Shown: positions 34,300-43,917, counted from the stretch's first letter. The stretch: 64,000 nucleotides of DNA from Sphingomonas sp. PP-F2F-A104-K0414 (GCF_004340945.1 NZ_SLYD01000007.1:124001-188000); one strand, 5' to 3'. Notes: generated from the letters alone by a model not told the origin. Numbers and translations are program-made.

Positions 34300-35892
34300 T
34301 TATCCCGCTGGGCGCGCGAGATCGGGATAGCGATCGAGGATCGCGCTGGCGACGCCGTTGGTCCAGCCGAAACCGTCCTGCACCGGATACTCGCCGCCGC
34401 CACCAGGGGTGCGCTGCTCGATATTATACTTCTCGAGCATCTTGCCGGTTTCGGCATAGGCCGCGCCGACCGTGCCGATCCAGCGCCGCGCAATGTCCTT
34501 GGCGAGGGCCGGTTCGCCATTCGCATCGAGCCCGGCGATCGCGACCCATTGCAGCGGCGCCCAGCCATTGGGTTCGTCCCATTGCTGGCCGGTCTTCAGC
34601 GTCGTGGTGCGCAGTCCGCCCTCCGCGACCAGCGATCGGCGTACGGTCGTCGCGACCGCTTTCGCCTGGATCGGCGAGGCGAGCCCGACGAACAGCGGCT
34701 CGAGCATCGCGGCATTGATGCTGGCGGTGGGCTTGCGGGTCGACAGGTCCCAGTCGGCATAGCGCGCGGTCGTCGCTTGCCAGAGATAGCGGTCGATTGC
34801 CGTCTTGCGCTTGGTCGCCATCGTCGTGAACGCGGTGGCGCACGGCGTGTCGCCCGCGGTTTGGCAGCGTGCGGCGATCCGACGCTCCATCACCCATAAA
34901 AGACTGTTGAGATCGACGGGTACGATGTCGGTGGTGTGGATCGTCGTCAGCGATTGCGGGTCGCGCAACCAGCGCGAGCTGAAATCCCATCCGCTTTCCG
35001 CACCGGCACGAAGATTGCGCTGGGTGTCGACGGCAGGGCGGGGTGCAGCCTTCGCCGCGGTCGCGACGTCCTCGGCATAGGATTCGTCGCGCGGCGTATC
35101 GCGGTCGTCGTAATAGCGGTTGAGCACGCTGCCGTCGGGCATCCGCACCACGCGCAGGCAAGCGGGTTTGCCGGCGACGCAGGTCTCACCCTTCATCCAG
35201 AACGCGTGTTCCGCGCGCAGGGCCGCCAGCCGACGCTTCGCCACCGCCGGATCGGTGTTGGTCGAGAGATCGAGCATCATCGCGTAATAGGGCGGCTGCG
35301 AGCGGCTGAGGTAATAGGTTCGCGTGCCGTTCGGGATATGGCCGTATCGCTCGATCAGGCTGGTGAAATCGTCGAGCATCGTCTCGACGAGTGGCTGCTG
35401 GCCGTCGACCTTCAGCCCGAGCATCGTGAAATAACTGTCCCAGTAATAGATTTCGCGGAAGCGCCCGCCGGGCACGACATAGGGCGCAGGGAGCGGCAGC
35501 GCGGAACTGCCAGCGACCAGTGCAACGGGCTGGCGCACGAGTTGCGGCCACAGCGTGCGGACATGCGTCCTGAGATCGTCGGCGCCGCGATCATTCTCGC
35601 CGGGGACGATGAAATTGGCGAGAATAAAGGCCTTCAGCGCGGGGCCTTCGGGCTTGGCCTGCGCATAGTCCGCCATGATCGCATCAGCAGCGCGCTTGGG
35701 TATCGCATCGACGAACGTCTTGCCGTCCGCGAACACATGGCCTTGCTGTACGGCCTGGAACAGCGGCCCGTACAGATCCGCCGGCGATCGGATCGCGGTG
35801 GAGGAAAGGCGCGCGGGGGCCGGACCAGACTGGGCGGGCGCCGCCGCGGCGACCGAGGCCAACACGGCAAAACGGCTGATAGTCTTCATCAC
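34300..35892 (-). CDS. treA: Periplasmic trehalase (GH37)
   Basis: Hydrolyses trehalose to two glucose units. The 530-residue protein has a signal peptide (MMKTISRFAVLASVAAAAPAQS), trehalase signature 1 as PGGRFREIYYWDSYFTMLG (about 141-159) and signature 2 as QWDEPNGWAPLQW (about 442-454), with the glycine-rich lid GGGGEYPVQDGFGWTNG near the C-terminus. Length and motif order match E. coli TreA. It lies 87 nt downstream of an STN-type TBDR and its FecI/FecR pair, on the same strand, suggesting a trehalose-uptake locus under ECF control. hsp20 follows but has its own promoter. Confidence 0.95.
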   Translation of the reverse strand: MMKTISRFAVLASVAAAAPAQSGPAPARLSSTAIRSPADLYGPLFQAVQQGHVFADGKTFVDAIPKRAADAIMADYAQAKPEGPALKAFILANFIVPGENDRGADDLRTHVRTLWPQLVRQPVALVAGSSALPLPAPYVVPGGRFREIYYWDSYFTMLGLKVDGQQPLVETMLDDFTSLIERYGHIPNGTRTYYLSRSQPPYYAMMLDLSTNTDPAVAKRRLAALRAEHAFWMKGETCVAGKPACLRVVRMPDGSVLNRYYDDRDTPRDESYAEDVATAAKAAPRPAVDTQRNLRAGAESGWDFSSRWLRDPQSLTTIHTTDIVPVDLNSLLWVMERRIAARCQTAGDTPCATAFTTMATKRKTAIDRYLWQATTARYADWDLSTRKPTASINAAMLEPLFVGLASPIQAKAVATTVRRSLVAEGGLRTTTLKTGQQWDEPNGWAPLQWVAIAGLDANGEPALAKDIARRWIGTVGAAYAETGKMLEKYNIEQRTPGGGGEYPVQDGFGWTNGVASAILDRYPDLARPAG

Positions 35893-35979
35893 GTGCGATC
35901 ATCCCGGTAGAGCGATCGATCCCGCCAACATGGCGGGATCGATCGCCGAAGCCCTTATCAGAATTTGCCGTAGCGCCGA

Positions 35980-38676
35980 TCAGAACTTGAACGCGGCGCC
36001 AAACCGGATCGACCGACCGACGATCGGCCGGGCGAGGATCGTGCCGCTGCCCTGCGATCCGAGCGTCCGCGGATTGCCCTCGGTCAGCCCGATCTCGTCA
36101 GTCAGATTGTCGCCGATCACCTGGAACTGGATCTGCGGAGTCAGATCGAGTGTGGCGCCTGCATCGAGCTTGTAATAGCTCGGCAGGACCTGCGCGTTCT
36201 GGACGTCGGAGAACCGGTCGCCGACATAGCCGATCGTCGCATACACGCCGGCCTTGGCGTCGCCACCGAGGTTCAGATCATAGGCGGGGGTGACGCGCCA
36301 CTGCCATTTCGGCTGCCGCTGGACTCGGTTGCCGGTCAGGTCGGTCAGGCCGCCATCGGTGAAGAAATCACGGTATTTCGCGTCGAGATAGGTCGCCGAT
36401 CCGCTGAGCGTGAAGCCGCCGAACGGCCGCAACTGCCCCTCGAACTCGACACCGGTCGCCTTGGCACCGCCAACCGATGCGATCGGTGCGCCGCTGGTGA
36501 TGACCGTCGTCGCCAGCCCGTCGAAAGTGTTGTGGAACACCGTCGCATACAGGTTGGCGATCCCGGTCGAGACCTTCACGCCGCCCTCATAGCTGTCGAC
36601 CTGCGGTGCGACGTCGATCCCGTCGCGCAGATTGTCGAAGAACGGGAAGCTATTGCCGCGGCTGTAGCGGACGAACGCGCCGATCTCGCGCGTCAGATCG
36701 TAATTGACGCCGCCGGTCCACGACCAGGCATCGCCGCGGTAGCGGATCGTGCGGAAGGTGCCGTTCAACTGCGCATCGCCATTGTCGTACAGCGTCAGCG
36801 GATTGCCGTCAGCGCCCGCCGCCGGGACCGTGCCGGCGAGGTTCTCAAGCGTGCCGTCGACCGAGTGGTGCTGATAGCGGACGCCGCCATCGACGCGCAG
36901 TTTCTCGGTGATCTGCAATTCGTCGACCGCATAGCCGGCGACGTCCTCACCGGTGTAGCGCGCGTTGACCTTGAACGTCGAACCGCCCGAGAAGCCGTCG
37001 CGCGTGACGATCCGGCCGTCCGCCAGCGTCAGGTTGAGCCGGCGCGCATTGGGTTCGGCGGTGAGCAGCATGCTATTGCCGAGATTCCACCGGTCGCGCG
37101 ACTTGTAGCGTGTGTAATAGATGCCGCCGGTCAGCGTGTTGCCGCCCGACTTCCACGCCAGCGCGAAATCGTTGACGAACGCCTGGATATGCTTCTCGAC
37201 GCTCCACAGCCCAGCCTCGACGACCGCGGTGTTGGGTGATGCCGGGGCACCGCCGGTGGCGTAGGTGAGCGATCCGATCGTGCCGCCCTTGCCGGCGGCA
37301 TAGGCGGCGGCGGTGATCGGCGGGGTGCCGCCGGGGACCAGCCCGATCGTATTGGCATCGCCCTCCATCCAGCTGCCGCGATCGCGGATGGTGATGCCGC
37401 TGCCGAGGTCGTAGTCGAAATTGCCGCCGAGATTATAGGTCTTGGCGCTGCGGCCGTCCGCCAGATCGACGCGGCTGCCGTCGTTGCGCACGCCGATCCG
37501 CGTGTCGCGTCCGACCAGCGTGCCGGTGCCGGCATCGAAGCCGGGATATTCGCGGATCTTGTTGCCGTCCTGGACAACCGGGATCGGCAGCAGCCACTGG
37601 CCGCGATCGTCGAGATAGCGGCCGAACAGCAGGATCGAGCCCTTGTCGAAATCATGGCGGATATTGCCGGTAATCTGACCGCCGCGCTCCGCCTCGAACT
37701 GCGCATCGCGGATGCCGCGCGAAGTCGAGTAATAGCCGCCGACCATGTAGGTCGTGCTGTCGTCGATCGGGCCCGAGACATAGCTGTCGACGCGGAACTC
37801 GCCGAAATCGGTGCCACTGAGCTTGAGCAATCCGGCCGGCGTCTGCTTGCCCTCGCGCTGGACGAGGTTGACGGTCAGGCCCGGCTGTCCGTTCGAGAAC
37901 AGTGCGCCGGTGCCGCCGCGGACCGCCTCGACGCGCTGGATCGTCTCGTCGATCCGGACCAGCTGCGTATTCTCGAGGAACGACAGCGTCGGCGGCGGGA
38001 AGAACGGCACGCCCTGCGTCTGGAAGGTGACGTATTCCGCATCGCCGCCCGACGGATAGCCGCGGACGAAGATGTTCGCGCCGGTCTTGCCGCCCGAGCT
38101 TTCGGTGCTGACGCCCGGTACGGCGCGCAGCACCTCGGCGGTGCTGGCGGTACCGAGACGCTGCGCCATCGTGCTGTCGATCGTGGTCACTGCGAACGCC
38201 GCGCTCTGCCGCCGCGTGCCGCCGCCCGCGGTGCCGATCACAACGATATCCGCGGCGGGTTCCTCGGGCGCAGCCTGCGCGGGCGACGGATCGGGAGCGG
38301 GCTGAGCCGGCTCGGTCTGCGCCGCTGCGGGGATCGCGCCCGCCTGCTCCTGCGCCGCGACGATCAGGTACGCGCCGCTCGGCGTCAGGCGGTGGTCGAG
38401 GCCTGAGCCCTTCAGGATCGTCGTCAGCGCATCACCGACCGCCATCCGGCCGTTCACCGCGCGCGCGGTCTTGCCGCGGACGAGGGTGGGCGCGAACAGG
38501 ATCTGCTTGCCGCTCTGGCGTGAAAAGGCGAGCAGCGCGGTGCTCATGTCCTGCCGGGCGATGCGAACGCCGACCGCGGCCTGCGCGGTCGCGCCGATCG
38601 GGATGCCGCCTGCGCCGAACACCAATGCGGTCATCATCATGCCGCGCATCAGCACGGTCCTGCCTGTGGATGTCAT
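35980..38676 (-). CDS. TonB-dependent transducer with N-terminal STN signalling domain
   Basis: FecA-type outer-membrane receptor of 898 residues. After a signal peptide (to about ATAQA, residue 34) comes the STN domain (about 40-110: DMSTALLAFSRQSGKQILFAPTLVRGKTARAVNG), which contacts a FecR protein in the periplasm. An Ala/Pro/Gln linker leads to the plug (VLRAVPGVSTESSGG, NIFVRGYP) and barrel ending in RFGAAFKF with terminal Phe. The fecI and fecR genes directly upstream and treA directly downstream imply cell-surface signalling in response to a trehalose-type ligand, rather than the more familiar iron-siderophore use. Confidence 0.92.
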   Translation of the reverse strand: MTSTGRTVLMRGMMMTALVFGAGGIPIGATAQAAVGVRIARQDMSTALLAFSRQSGKQILFAPTLVRGKTARAVNGRMAVGDALTTILKGSGLDHRLTPSGAYLIVAAQEQAGAIPAAAQTEPAQPAPDPSPAQAAPEEPAADIVVIGTAGGGTRRQSAAFAVTTIDSTMAQRLGTASTAEVLRAVPGVSTESSGGKTGANIFVRGYPSGGDAEYVTFQTQGVPFFPPPTLSFLENTQLVRIDETIQRVEAVRGGTGALFSNGQPGLTVNLVQREGKQTPAGLLKLSGTDFGEFRVDSYVSGPIDDSTTYMVGGYYSTSRGIRDAQFEAERGGQITGNIRHDFDKGSILLFGRYLDDRGQWLLPIPVVQDGNKIREYPGFDAGTGTLVGRDTRIGVRNDGSRVDLADGRSAKTYNLGGNFDYDLGSGITIRDRGSWMEGDANTIGLVPGGTPPITAAAYAAGKGGTIGSLTYATGGAPASPNTAVVEAGLWSVEKHIQAFVNDFALAWKSGGNTLTGGIYYTRYKSRDRWNLGNSMLLTAEPNARRLNLTLADGRIVTRDGFSGGSTFKVNARYTGEDVAGYAVDELQITEKLRVDGGVRYQHHSVDGTLENLAGTVPAAGADGNPLTLYDNGDAQLNGTFRTIRYRGDAWSWTGGVNYDLTREIGAFVRYSRGNSFPFFDNLRDGIDVAPQVDSYEGGVKVSTGIANLYATVFHNTFDGLATTVITSGAPIASVGGAKATGVEFEGQLRPFGGFTLSGSATYLDAKYRDFFTDGGLTDLTGNRVQRQPKWQWRVTPAYDLNLGGDAKAGVYATIGYVGDRFSDVQNAQVLPSYYKLDAGATLDLTPQIQFQVIGDNLTDEIGLTEGNPRTLGSQGSGTILARPIVGRSIRFGAAFKF

Positions 38677-38769
38677 GCAATCCTCCCTGTACGTGCGATC
38701 CCTCTGCCGGGGTCGATCTGAAGGTAAAGACGCAACGCTCCGAAAATACCGAACCTGTTCGATCCGTTT

Positions 38770-39768
38770 TCAGCGGTATTTTTTCGTCGCGATCGTGATG
38801 CGGCCATCGGCCCGGCGATCGACCGTTACCGGAAAGCCGAGCTCCAGCGCATCGAGGAACGGCTGGACGTCACCGGTACGGAACGATCCGCTGATCCGGA
38901 CCGCACCGGCGCTGGCGTCGGCGATCGCGATCTGCGACGTGCCATAGCGATTCATCTCGGCGACCGCGTGGCGCAGGCTCGTATCCTCGAACACGAGCCG
39001 CCCCTCGCTCCAGCTCGACAGCGCCAGCGCCATGCCGGGCACATGGCGCACCGATATGCCGGTGGCGGAGGCGGTCAGAACGTCGTCGGGTACCATCTTG
39101 ACCGGCCTGGCCTGGCCGCCGCTGGTCGCGACGCTCACCAATCCCTCGACCAGCGCGACCTGTACGGCGCCCGGATCGAGCCTCACGTCGAACGCGGTGC
39201 CATGCGCGGTGACCGCGTGCGATCCCGCGACAACGACGAACGGTCGGGGCTGGTGCTTGGCCACCTCGAACAGCGCCTGGCCGCGTTCGAGCACGAGCCG
39301 CCGTTCGGAATCGCTATACGCGACGCGGACCCGGCTGTCGGTGTCGAGCGTCAGCCGCGATCCGTCGGTCAGCGTCACCATCAGGCGCTGGCCCGTTGCG
39401 GTGCGATAGATTGGGGCGCTTGCGATCCGGCTCGCCGGCGCACCATCGTCGGCCAGCCGCAGCCACGCCAGCGGCGCGACCGCCGCGGCACAGGCCGCCG
39501 CCGCCAGCAACCAGGGCGCGGTCCGGCGCGGGGCCCTGGGTGCACGGGCCAGCGCGACACGCGCCACCGTGGCATGGCGCAGCGCGAGCATGTCGGGATG
39601 ATCCGCCAGCGCCATGCTCGCCTCGCGCGCCTCGACGACCGCCTCGTATGCGACCTTGTGACCCGGCTGCGCGTGCCAATGGTCGAACTGCGCGCGCGTC
39701 GAATCATCCGATGTCGCATCCAGACGCTCGACCCACTCGGCAGCCTCGATCATCACGCGACCGTTCAC
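38770..39768 (-). CDS. FecR family anti-sigma factor
   Basis: Single-pass inner-membrane sigma regulator of 332 residues. The cytoplasmic N-terminus (AAEWVERLDATSDDSTRAQFDHWHAQPGHKVAYE) is the DUF4880/FecR N-terminal domain, followed by one transmembrane helix (about 84-103, WLLAAAACAAAVAPLAWL) and a periplasmic FecR domain (GQRLMVTLTDGSRLTLDTDSRV..., FEVAKHQPRPFVVVAGSHAVTAHGTAFDVR). Its ATG overlaps the fecI stop by 4 nt. It should relay the signal from the STN domain of the TBDR to the sigma factor. Confidence 0.94.
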   Translation of the reverse strand: MNGRVMIEAAEWVERLDATSDDSTRAQFDHWHAQPGHKVAYEAVVEAREASMALADHPDMLALRHATVARVALARAPRAPRRTAPWLLAAAACAAAVAPLAWLRLADDGAPASRIASAPIYRTATGQRLMVTLTDGSRLTLDTDSRVRVAYSDSERRLVLERGQALFEVAKHQPRPFVVVAGSHAVTAHGTAFDVRLDPGAVQVALVEGLVSVATSGGQARPVKMVPDDVLTASATGISVRHVPGMALALSSWSEGRLVFEDTSLRHAVAEMNRYGTSQIAIADASAGAVRISGSFRTGDVQPFLDALELGFPVTVDRRADGRITIATKKYR

Positions 39769-40307
39769 GCGCGCCAGTCCTTCAAACGGTCCGCGACATG
39801 CGCGAGCGCGCGCGCCTGATGCTTTTCCGCGGCGCGTGTCGAGATGGCCATGGCATGCGCGACATCGGCCATCTTCAATCCCTCCAGCATCCGCAGCACG
39901 AACACGTCGCGCGTGCGCTCTGGCAATTCGGCCAGCGCGCGGCGCAGCGCATCGGCGACCTGCCTGCTTTCCAAGACGCGGTCGGGGGAAAAGTCCGAAC
40001 CTTCGAATGAAAAATCGTCGATCGGATCCGACAGTCCCACGCCGCGCACCTGATCACGTCGCGCCTGATCCTTAAGGACGTTGGCAGCAGTCACGAAGAT
40101 GAAGCTGTCGCGCTGGCGGATGTCGTTGGGGTCGGTCAACCGGCTGAGGCGGAGGAACACCTCTTGCACGAGATCGGGAACGTCGTGCGGTGCCGACACG
40201 CGGCGATTGAAGTAGCGGCTGAGCGGACGGCTATATTTCTCCACCAATGCCCGCAGGATCGTCGTCCTGTCGCCCGGTTCGGACGATCGTTCCCTCTCCA
40301 TCCCCAT
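39765..40307 (-). CDS. FecI-like ECF RNA polymerase sigma factor
   Basis: ECF sigma factor of 180 residues. Region 2 (LVEKYSRPLSRYFNRRV, DVPDLVQEVFLRLSRL) and region 4 (LAELPERTRDVFVLRMLEGLKMADVAHAMAISTRAAEKHQARALAHV) are clear, matching the FecI group by gene context and sequence. It is the first gene of fecI-fecR-TBDR-treA; a second ATG two codons in is also possible. It starts 63 nt after the MFS stop, so some read-through from the mannoside operon cannot be excluded. Confidence 0.94.
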   Translation of the reverse strand: MGMERERSSEPGDRTTILRALVEKYSRPLSRYFNRRVSAPHDVPDLVQEVFLRLSRLTDPNDIRQRDSFIFVTAANVLKDQARRDQVRGVGLSDPIDDFSFEGSDFSPDRVLESRQVADALRRALAELPERTRDVFVLRMLEGLKMADVAHAMAISTRAAEKHQARALAHVADRLKDWRA

Positions 40308-40370
40308 GTCATCGGTCTAAAGGGTCCGTATCGGCCGTCAACATCGACCGAAGGGACGTTTCGCCTGTGC

Positions 40371-41696
40371 CTATCGATCCGACGCCCGGCTCCACCGACT
40401 CAGACCCAGGACCAATGCAAAGCACAAAGCTGCGCCCGACAGCGGCACCGACCACGCCATCGTCATCAGCCGCGCGCCCTGCGCTTCAGTGAGCGGCGTG
40501 GCGATGGTCCAGCCAATCCGCGACAGGCCATGCCCGAGCAACGCACCGCTGAGCCCACCGCCCGATTTCAGCGTCAGCAACAGCAACGCGACGGGAAGCC
40601 CTTCGAAGCGCATGCCGGTCTGGCGGTCTCCGTGATCGATCGCATCGGCGAGCGACGCCCAGATCATCATCTGCAACCCTGCATTGCCGACGCCGAACAG
40701 CGCGACGCCGGCGATCGTCGATGCCGACCCTGTCGCGAACAGCGCCAAGCCGGCGGCGGTCGTGGCCAGCGCGAGAGCAAGCACGTGGGTTTGCCCGATG
40801 CGCCGGGCGATGCTCATCCAGCCGGGCAGCGCGACGAGTTGCGAGAGCGCCAGCGTGGTCAGCGCCGTGCCGGTCCAGCTCGCATCATGGACGATGCCCT
40901 TACCGATATAGGCGAAGGATCGGGCGAAAAAGGGCAGCGTCAGCGCCTGCGCGAAGCCAAGCGCGAGCAACAGCAGCAACGGCCGGTTGCCGAGAAGCCA
41001 GGCGAGCGGGGCACGGGGGGCGGATATGTCCGGCACGACCGGCGATCGCGGCGCGGCAGCGGCCGAAACCCACAAGGTCGCGACATAGGTCAGCGCCGCA
41101 CACCCGGTGACGACGAGGAGGGCATGGCCACCACCGGCGCGCGCCGGGTCGACGAATGTCCGCGCAAAATGCGCGACCGTGAGCGCCCCGAGGCAACTGA
41201 ACATGTAGCGCAGTCCCGACACCGTGGTCGCCGCACTTGGCGATCGCGCCATCCGCATCATCAGCGCGTTGTGCGCGACGTCGCAGACCGAATAGGCGGT
41301 GCGGAACAGCAGCACGATCGCGAGCGCCCAGACGAGGATCGCCGTCCCGCGCCAGCCCGGATCGACGAAGAACACCGCGAAAAATACGCCGACGACGGGC
41401 GCGCCGACGAACAGCAGCCGGCGATACAGGCCGAGCCGGTCTGCGGAACGATCTACTAGCCGACCAAGCAGCGGATCGCACAGGCCGTCCCACACCAGGC
41501 CGACCATCACCACCAGGCCAGCGGCTGCGGGCGATACGCCCCAGCGTTCGGTCAGAACGAACAGCAGGAAGAAGTCCATCGTCGAGGCGAGGACGTTCTT
41601 GCCGAAGTTTCCACTCGCATAGCCGACCAGCCGTGCCCGGTGGACCGGGCGATCGACGACGTCCGTGGCAACTCTAGCGGCGGCGGCTTGCTCCAT
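40371..41696 (-). CDS. MFS sugar transporter, GPH (MelB-like) family
   Basis: Inner-membrane symporter of 441 residues with about 12 predicted helices. The signature LVWDGLCDPLLGRLVDRS (about 65-82) is the GPH-family loop 2-3 motif, in which the aspartate is part of the cation/sugar site in MelB. ATG 41696 is used, overlapping the 3' end of GH92 by 23 nt; the open frame extends upstream but only within GH92. As the last gene of the TBDR-YdcF-GH92-MFS operon it probably imports mannose or small mannosides released by GH92. Confidence 0.9.
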   Translation of the reverse strand: MEQAAAARVATDVVDRPVHRARLVGYASGNFGKNVLASTMDFFLLFVLTERWGVSPAAAGLVVMVGLVWDGLCDPLLGRLVDRSADRLGLYRRLLFVGAPVVGVFFAVFFVDPGWRGTAILVWALAIVLLFRTAYSVCDVAHNALMMRMARSPSAATTVSGLRYMFSCLGALTVAHFARTFVDPARAGGGHALLVVTGCAALTYVATLWVSAAAAPRSPVVPDISAPRAPLAWLLGNRPLLLLLALGFAQALTLPFFARSFAYIGKGIVHDASWTGTALTTLALSQLVALPGWMSIARRIGQTHVLALALATTAAGLALFATGSASTIAGVALFGVGNAGLQMMIWASLADAIDHGDRQTGMRFEGLPVALLLLTLKSGGGLSGALLGHGLSRIGWTIATPLTEAQGARLMTMAWSVPLSGAALCFALVLGLSRWSRASDR

Positions 41697-43917
41697 CCTT
41701 CGGGGTCTTAGCGCCGGTGTCTTGCAGTTGCGGGACATTTCGGATGGTCGTGATGGCCAGGGTGCCACCGTGGAGCAGGTCTGCGTGCTGGACGCGGAAG
41801 TTCGGGAGGGGCCGTCCGTTCAGACTGGCCTGCGCAATCCGGCCGTCTACCGGGCCGGCGCGCTGGATCGTCAGCGTGCGGCCGTTGCCGAGATCGATCG
41901 CGCTTCGCGCGAATGCCGGGGTCGTCACGATGTACCACGGCTCGCCCGGCACCAGCGGATACAGGCCGAGCGTTGCGAACACGTACCACGCGGTCATCCC
42001 GCCGGCATCGTCGTCCATCCCGTCGGCGAACCCTTGCGGCGACAGCGCGAAGCTGCGCCCGACGAACGGGACCGGCAGCTTGCCACTGTTGGTATAGGGG
42101 TGCGCGATCGGCTTGGTCAGGATCGTCTGGACGAGGTCGGCGGTCGCCTGCGGCTGGCCCAGCGCGGCGAACATCCACGGTACCTGGATGTCGGGCTCGT
42201 TGGTCATGTTGAACAGCCCGGCATCGAAGAAATGATGCAGTTCGCCGAGCAGCCGTTCGCGTCCGACCGTCGCGGTCATCCACGGCAGGTCGAAGATCGG
42301 CGCCCAGCGATATTGCCACAAGGTGCCCTGATACAGCCCGCGCGCCTTGACCACGTCGCCGTCCGCGCCCGGCGTCTGGAACACCGATCGCCACATCGGG
42401 CGGTAGCTTTGCGCCTTGGCGGTGAACGTGCGTTCGAGGTCTGTGCGACCGAGATCGCGTGCGAGTTCGGCGGTCGCCCAATCGTCATACGCGGCTTCGA
42501 TCTGTTCGTCGGGCGTGCCGCGCTTGAGCGTGTCGCTGTCCGCCACCATCCCGGCCAGCGCGGCGTTCGCGTCGAACGCGATGCCCTTGCGGTGCATGTC
42601 GAGCAGCGCGATCCCGGCATGTTCGGTGCGGACCGTCAGAAAGGGTTCGTGGGGAGTGGACCATTGCGCTTTACCGTTCGCATAGAGCGCGACCAGCGAC
42701 TGCGCGATATCGGCGCTGCGCTCGGGCTGGAGCAGCGCGAGCAGCGGCATCTGGGTGCGGTAATTGTCCCATAGCGACCAGTTGGCGTAGCGCGTCCGGC
42801 GCTTGGGCGAGGTCTGCACAGTGCCGTCCTTGTCGCGGTGGCGGCCGTCGGGATCGTCGATCGCGACCGGGGTTTCCATGACGCGGTAGAGCGAGGTGTA
42901 GAACAGCGCGCGCTGGTCTCTAGAGCCGCTGAGCACGACACGGCCGAGAACGCGGTTCCAGGCGCTGCGCGTTTCGCCTGCGACGGCGGCGAGGGACTTG
43001 TTGCCGACTTCCGTGTCGCGAACCGATGCCGCGCCGCGTCCGTCGACGGTCGATAGCCCGGTGCGGATTTCGATTGCGTCGCCCGCTTTGCCGGCGATGT
43101 GGAGCGTCGCCAGATCGTTCGCGCCGGCGGTCAGCGTCTGGTGGATCGGCCGTCCGTTGACGAGAATCCGGCTGGCGCTGTGGAGATGATAGGCACCCTG
43201 GTCGCAGACCGTGCCTGCGACCAGATCGGTGCGGAGGTCGTCGCTGGCGAGGCTGCCCCAGCTAGCCGCCAGACGTTTCGAATAGCTGTGGCGCGGGTCG
43301 ATCCGTAGGTCGACCGTGCCGGCGCGAGGTAAGGTGAAGCGCAACACGCCCGCACCCCGCGTCGCCACCATCTCGGCGAGGATCCCGCCATCGTAGCGGA
43401 CGCGGTACGTCCCGGCGCGCGCGGTTTCGCTGGGCTTGTCGATCAGCGCCGGGCCGGTCTGGCCAGCATAGCGCAGCGAGATCATCAGGTCGCCGCCTGC
43501 GCCACCGCAGCCGACCCCGACGCCGCGGGTATGCGAGAAGCCTAGCAATGTGGTCGCAGCATGGTCGTAGCCGGCGTGGTTGGCGGGGCTGGTGTCGGGG
43601 CCGAGCTGCATCATGCCGAACGGCGCGACGGCGGCGGGGGAGAGTTGGCCGAAGTCGGCGAGCGTGCCGACGAACGGGTCGACTAGGTCTGCGGGGGTTT
43701 CTTGTGCGGTGAGGGCGGCTGGGGTCGCCAAGATGGCTGCGAACAGAAAACCAGCCTTACAACGGCGCCTCCCCGGCGAAGGCCGGGGCCCAGGAGGAAA
43801 GGTCGATGTAACCGAGCGCGGCCCTCCGTTGGCGACGTTTCCCAACTGGGCCCCGGCCTTCGCCGGGGTGGCGGCAGGGGTGTTTACCGGGTTCGAGTGC
43901 CTGAAATAATCGCTCAT
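41674..43917 (-). CDS. GH92 family alpha-mannosidase
   Basis: Exo-acting, calcium-dependent alpha-mannosidase of 747 residues. Family motifs are LVDPFVGT, GFSHTRGVGVGCGGAGGDL and, near the C-terminus, DDDAGGMTAWYVFATLGLYP, which contains the catalytic acid/base region. The start ATG 43917 overlaps the YdcF stop by 4 nt. Unusually, residues about 17-50 are translated from an inserted palindromic repeat (43769-43870), giving a Pro/Gly-rich, non-conserved segment (TPAKAGAQLG...) ahead of the real signal peptide core KAGFLFAAILATPAALTAQ. Export may therefore depend on an atypically long leader, or a non-ATG start further in. GH92 enzymes trim N-glycan or yeast mannan side chains. Confidence 0.93.
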   Translation of the reverse strand: MSDYFRHSNPVNTPAATPAKAGAQLGNVANGGPRSVTSTFPPGPRPSPGRRRCKAGFLFAAILATPAALTAQETPADLVDPFVGTLADFGQLSPAAVAPFGMMQLGPDTSPANHAGYDHAATTLLGFSHTRGVGVGCGGAGGDLMISLRYAGQTGPALIDKPSETARAGTYRVRYDGGILAEMVATRGAGVLRFTLPRAGTVDLRIDPRHSYSKRLAASWGSLASDDLRTDLVAGTVCDQGAYHLHSASRILVNGRPIHQTLTAGANDLATLHIAGKAGDAIEIRTGLSTVDGRGAASVRDTEVGNKSLAAVAGETRSAWNRVLGRVVLSGSRDQRALFYTSLYRVMETPVAIDDPDGRHRDKDGTVQTSPKRRTRYANWSLWDNYRTQMPLLALLQPERSADIAQSLVALYANGKAQWSTPHEPFLTVRTEHAGIALLDMHRKGIAFDANAALAGMVADSDTLKRGTPDEQIEAAYDDWATAELARDLGRTDLERTFTAKAQSYRPMWRSVFQTPGADGDVVKARGLYQGTLWQYRWAPIFDLPWMTATVGRERLLGELHHFFDAGLFNMTNEPDIQVPWMFAALGQPQATADLVQTILTKPIAHPYTNSGKLPVPFVGRSFALSPQGFADGMDDDAGGMTAWYVFATLGLYPLVPGEPWYIVTTPAFARSAIDLGNGRTLTIQRAGPVDGRIAQASLNGRPLPNFRVQHADLLHGGTLAITTIRNVPQLQDTGAKTPKDGASRRR
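43769..43870. repeat. Palindromic repeat inserted in the 5' end of the GH92 gene
   Basis: Arms 43769-43798 and 43838-43870 form an inverted repeat around CCCCGGCGAAGGCCGGGGCC, the same family as the copy at 726-828. It lies in frame within the coding sequence. No stop codon is introduced on the minus strand. Confidence 0.85.
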
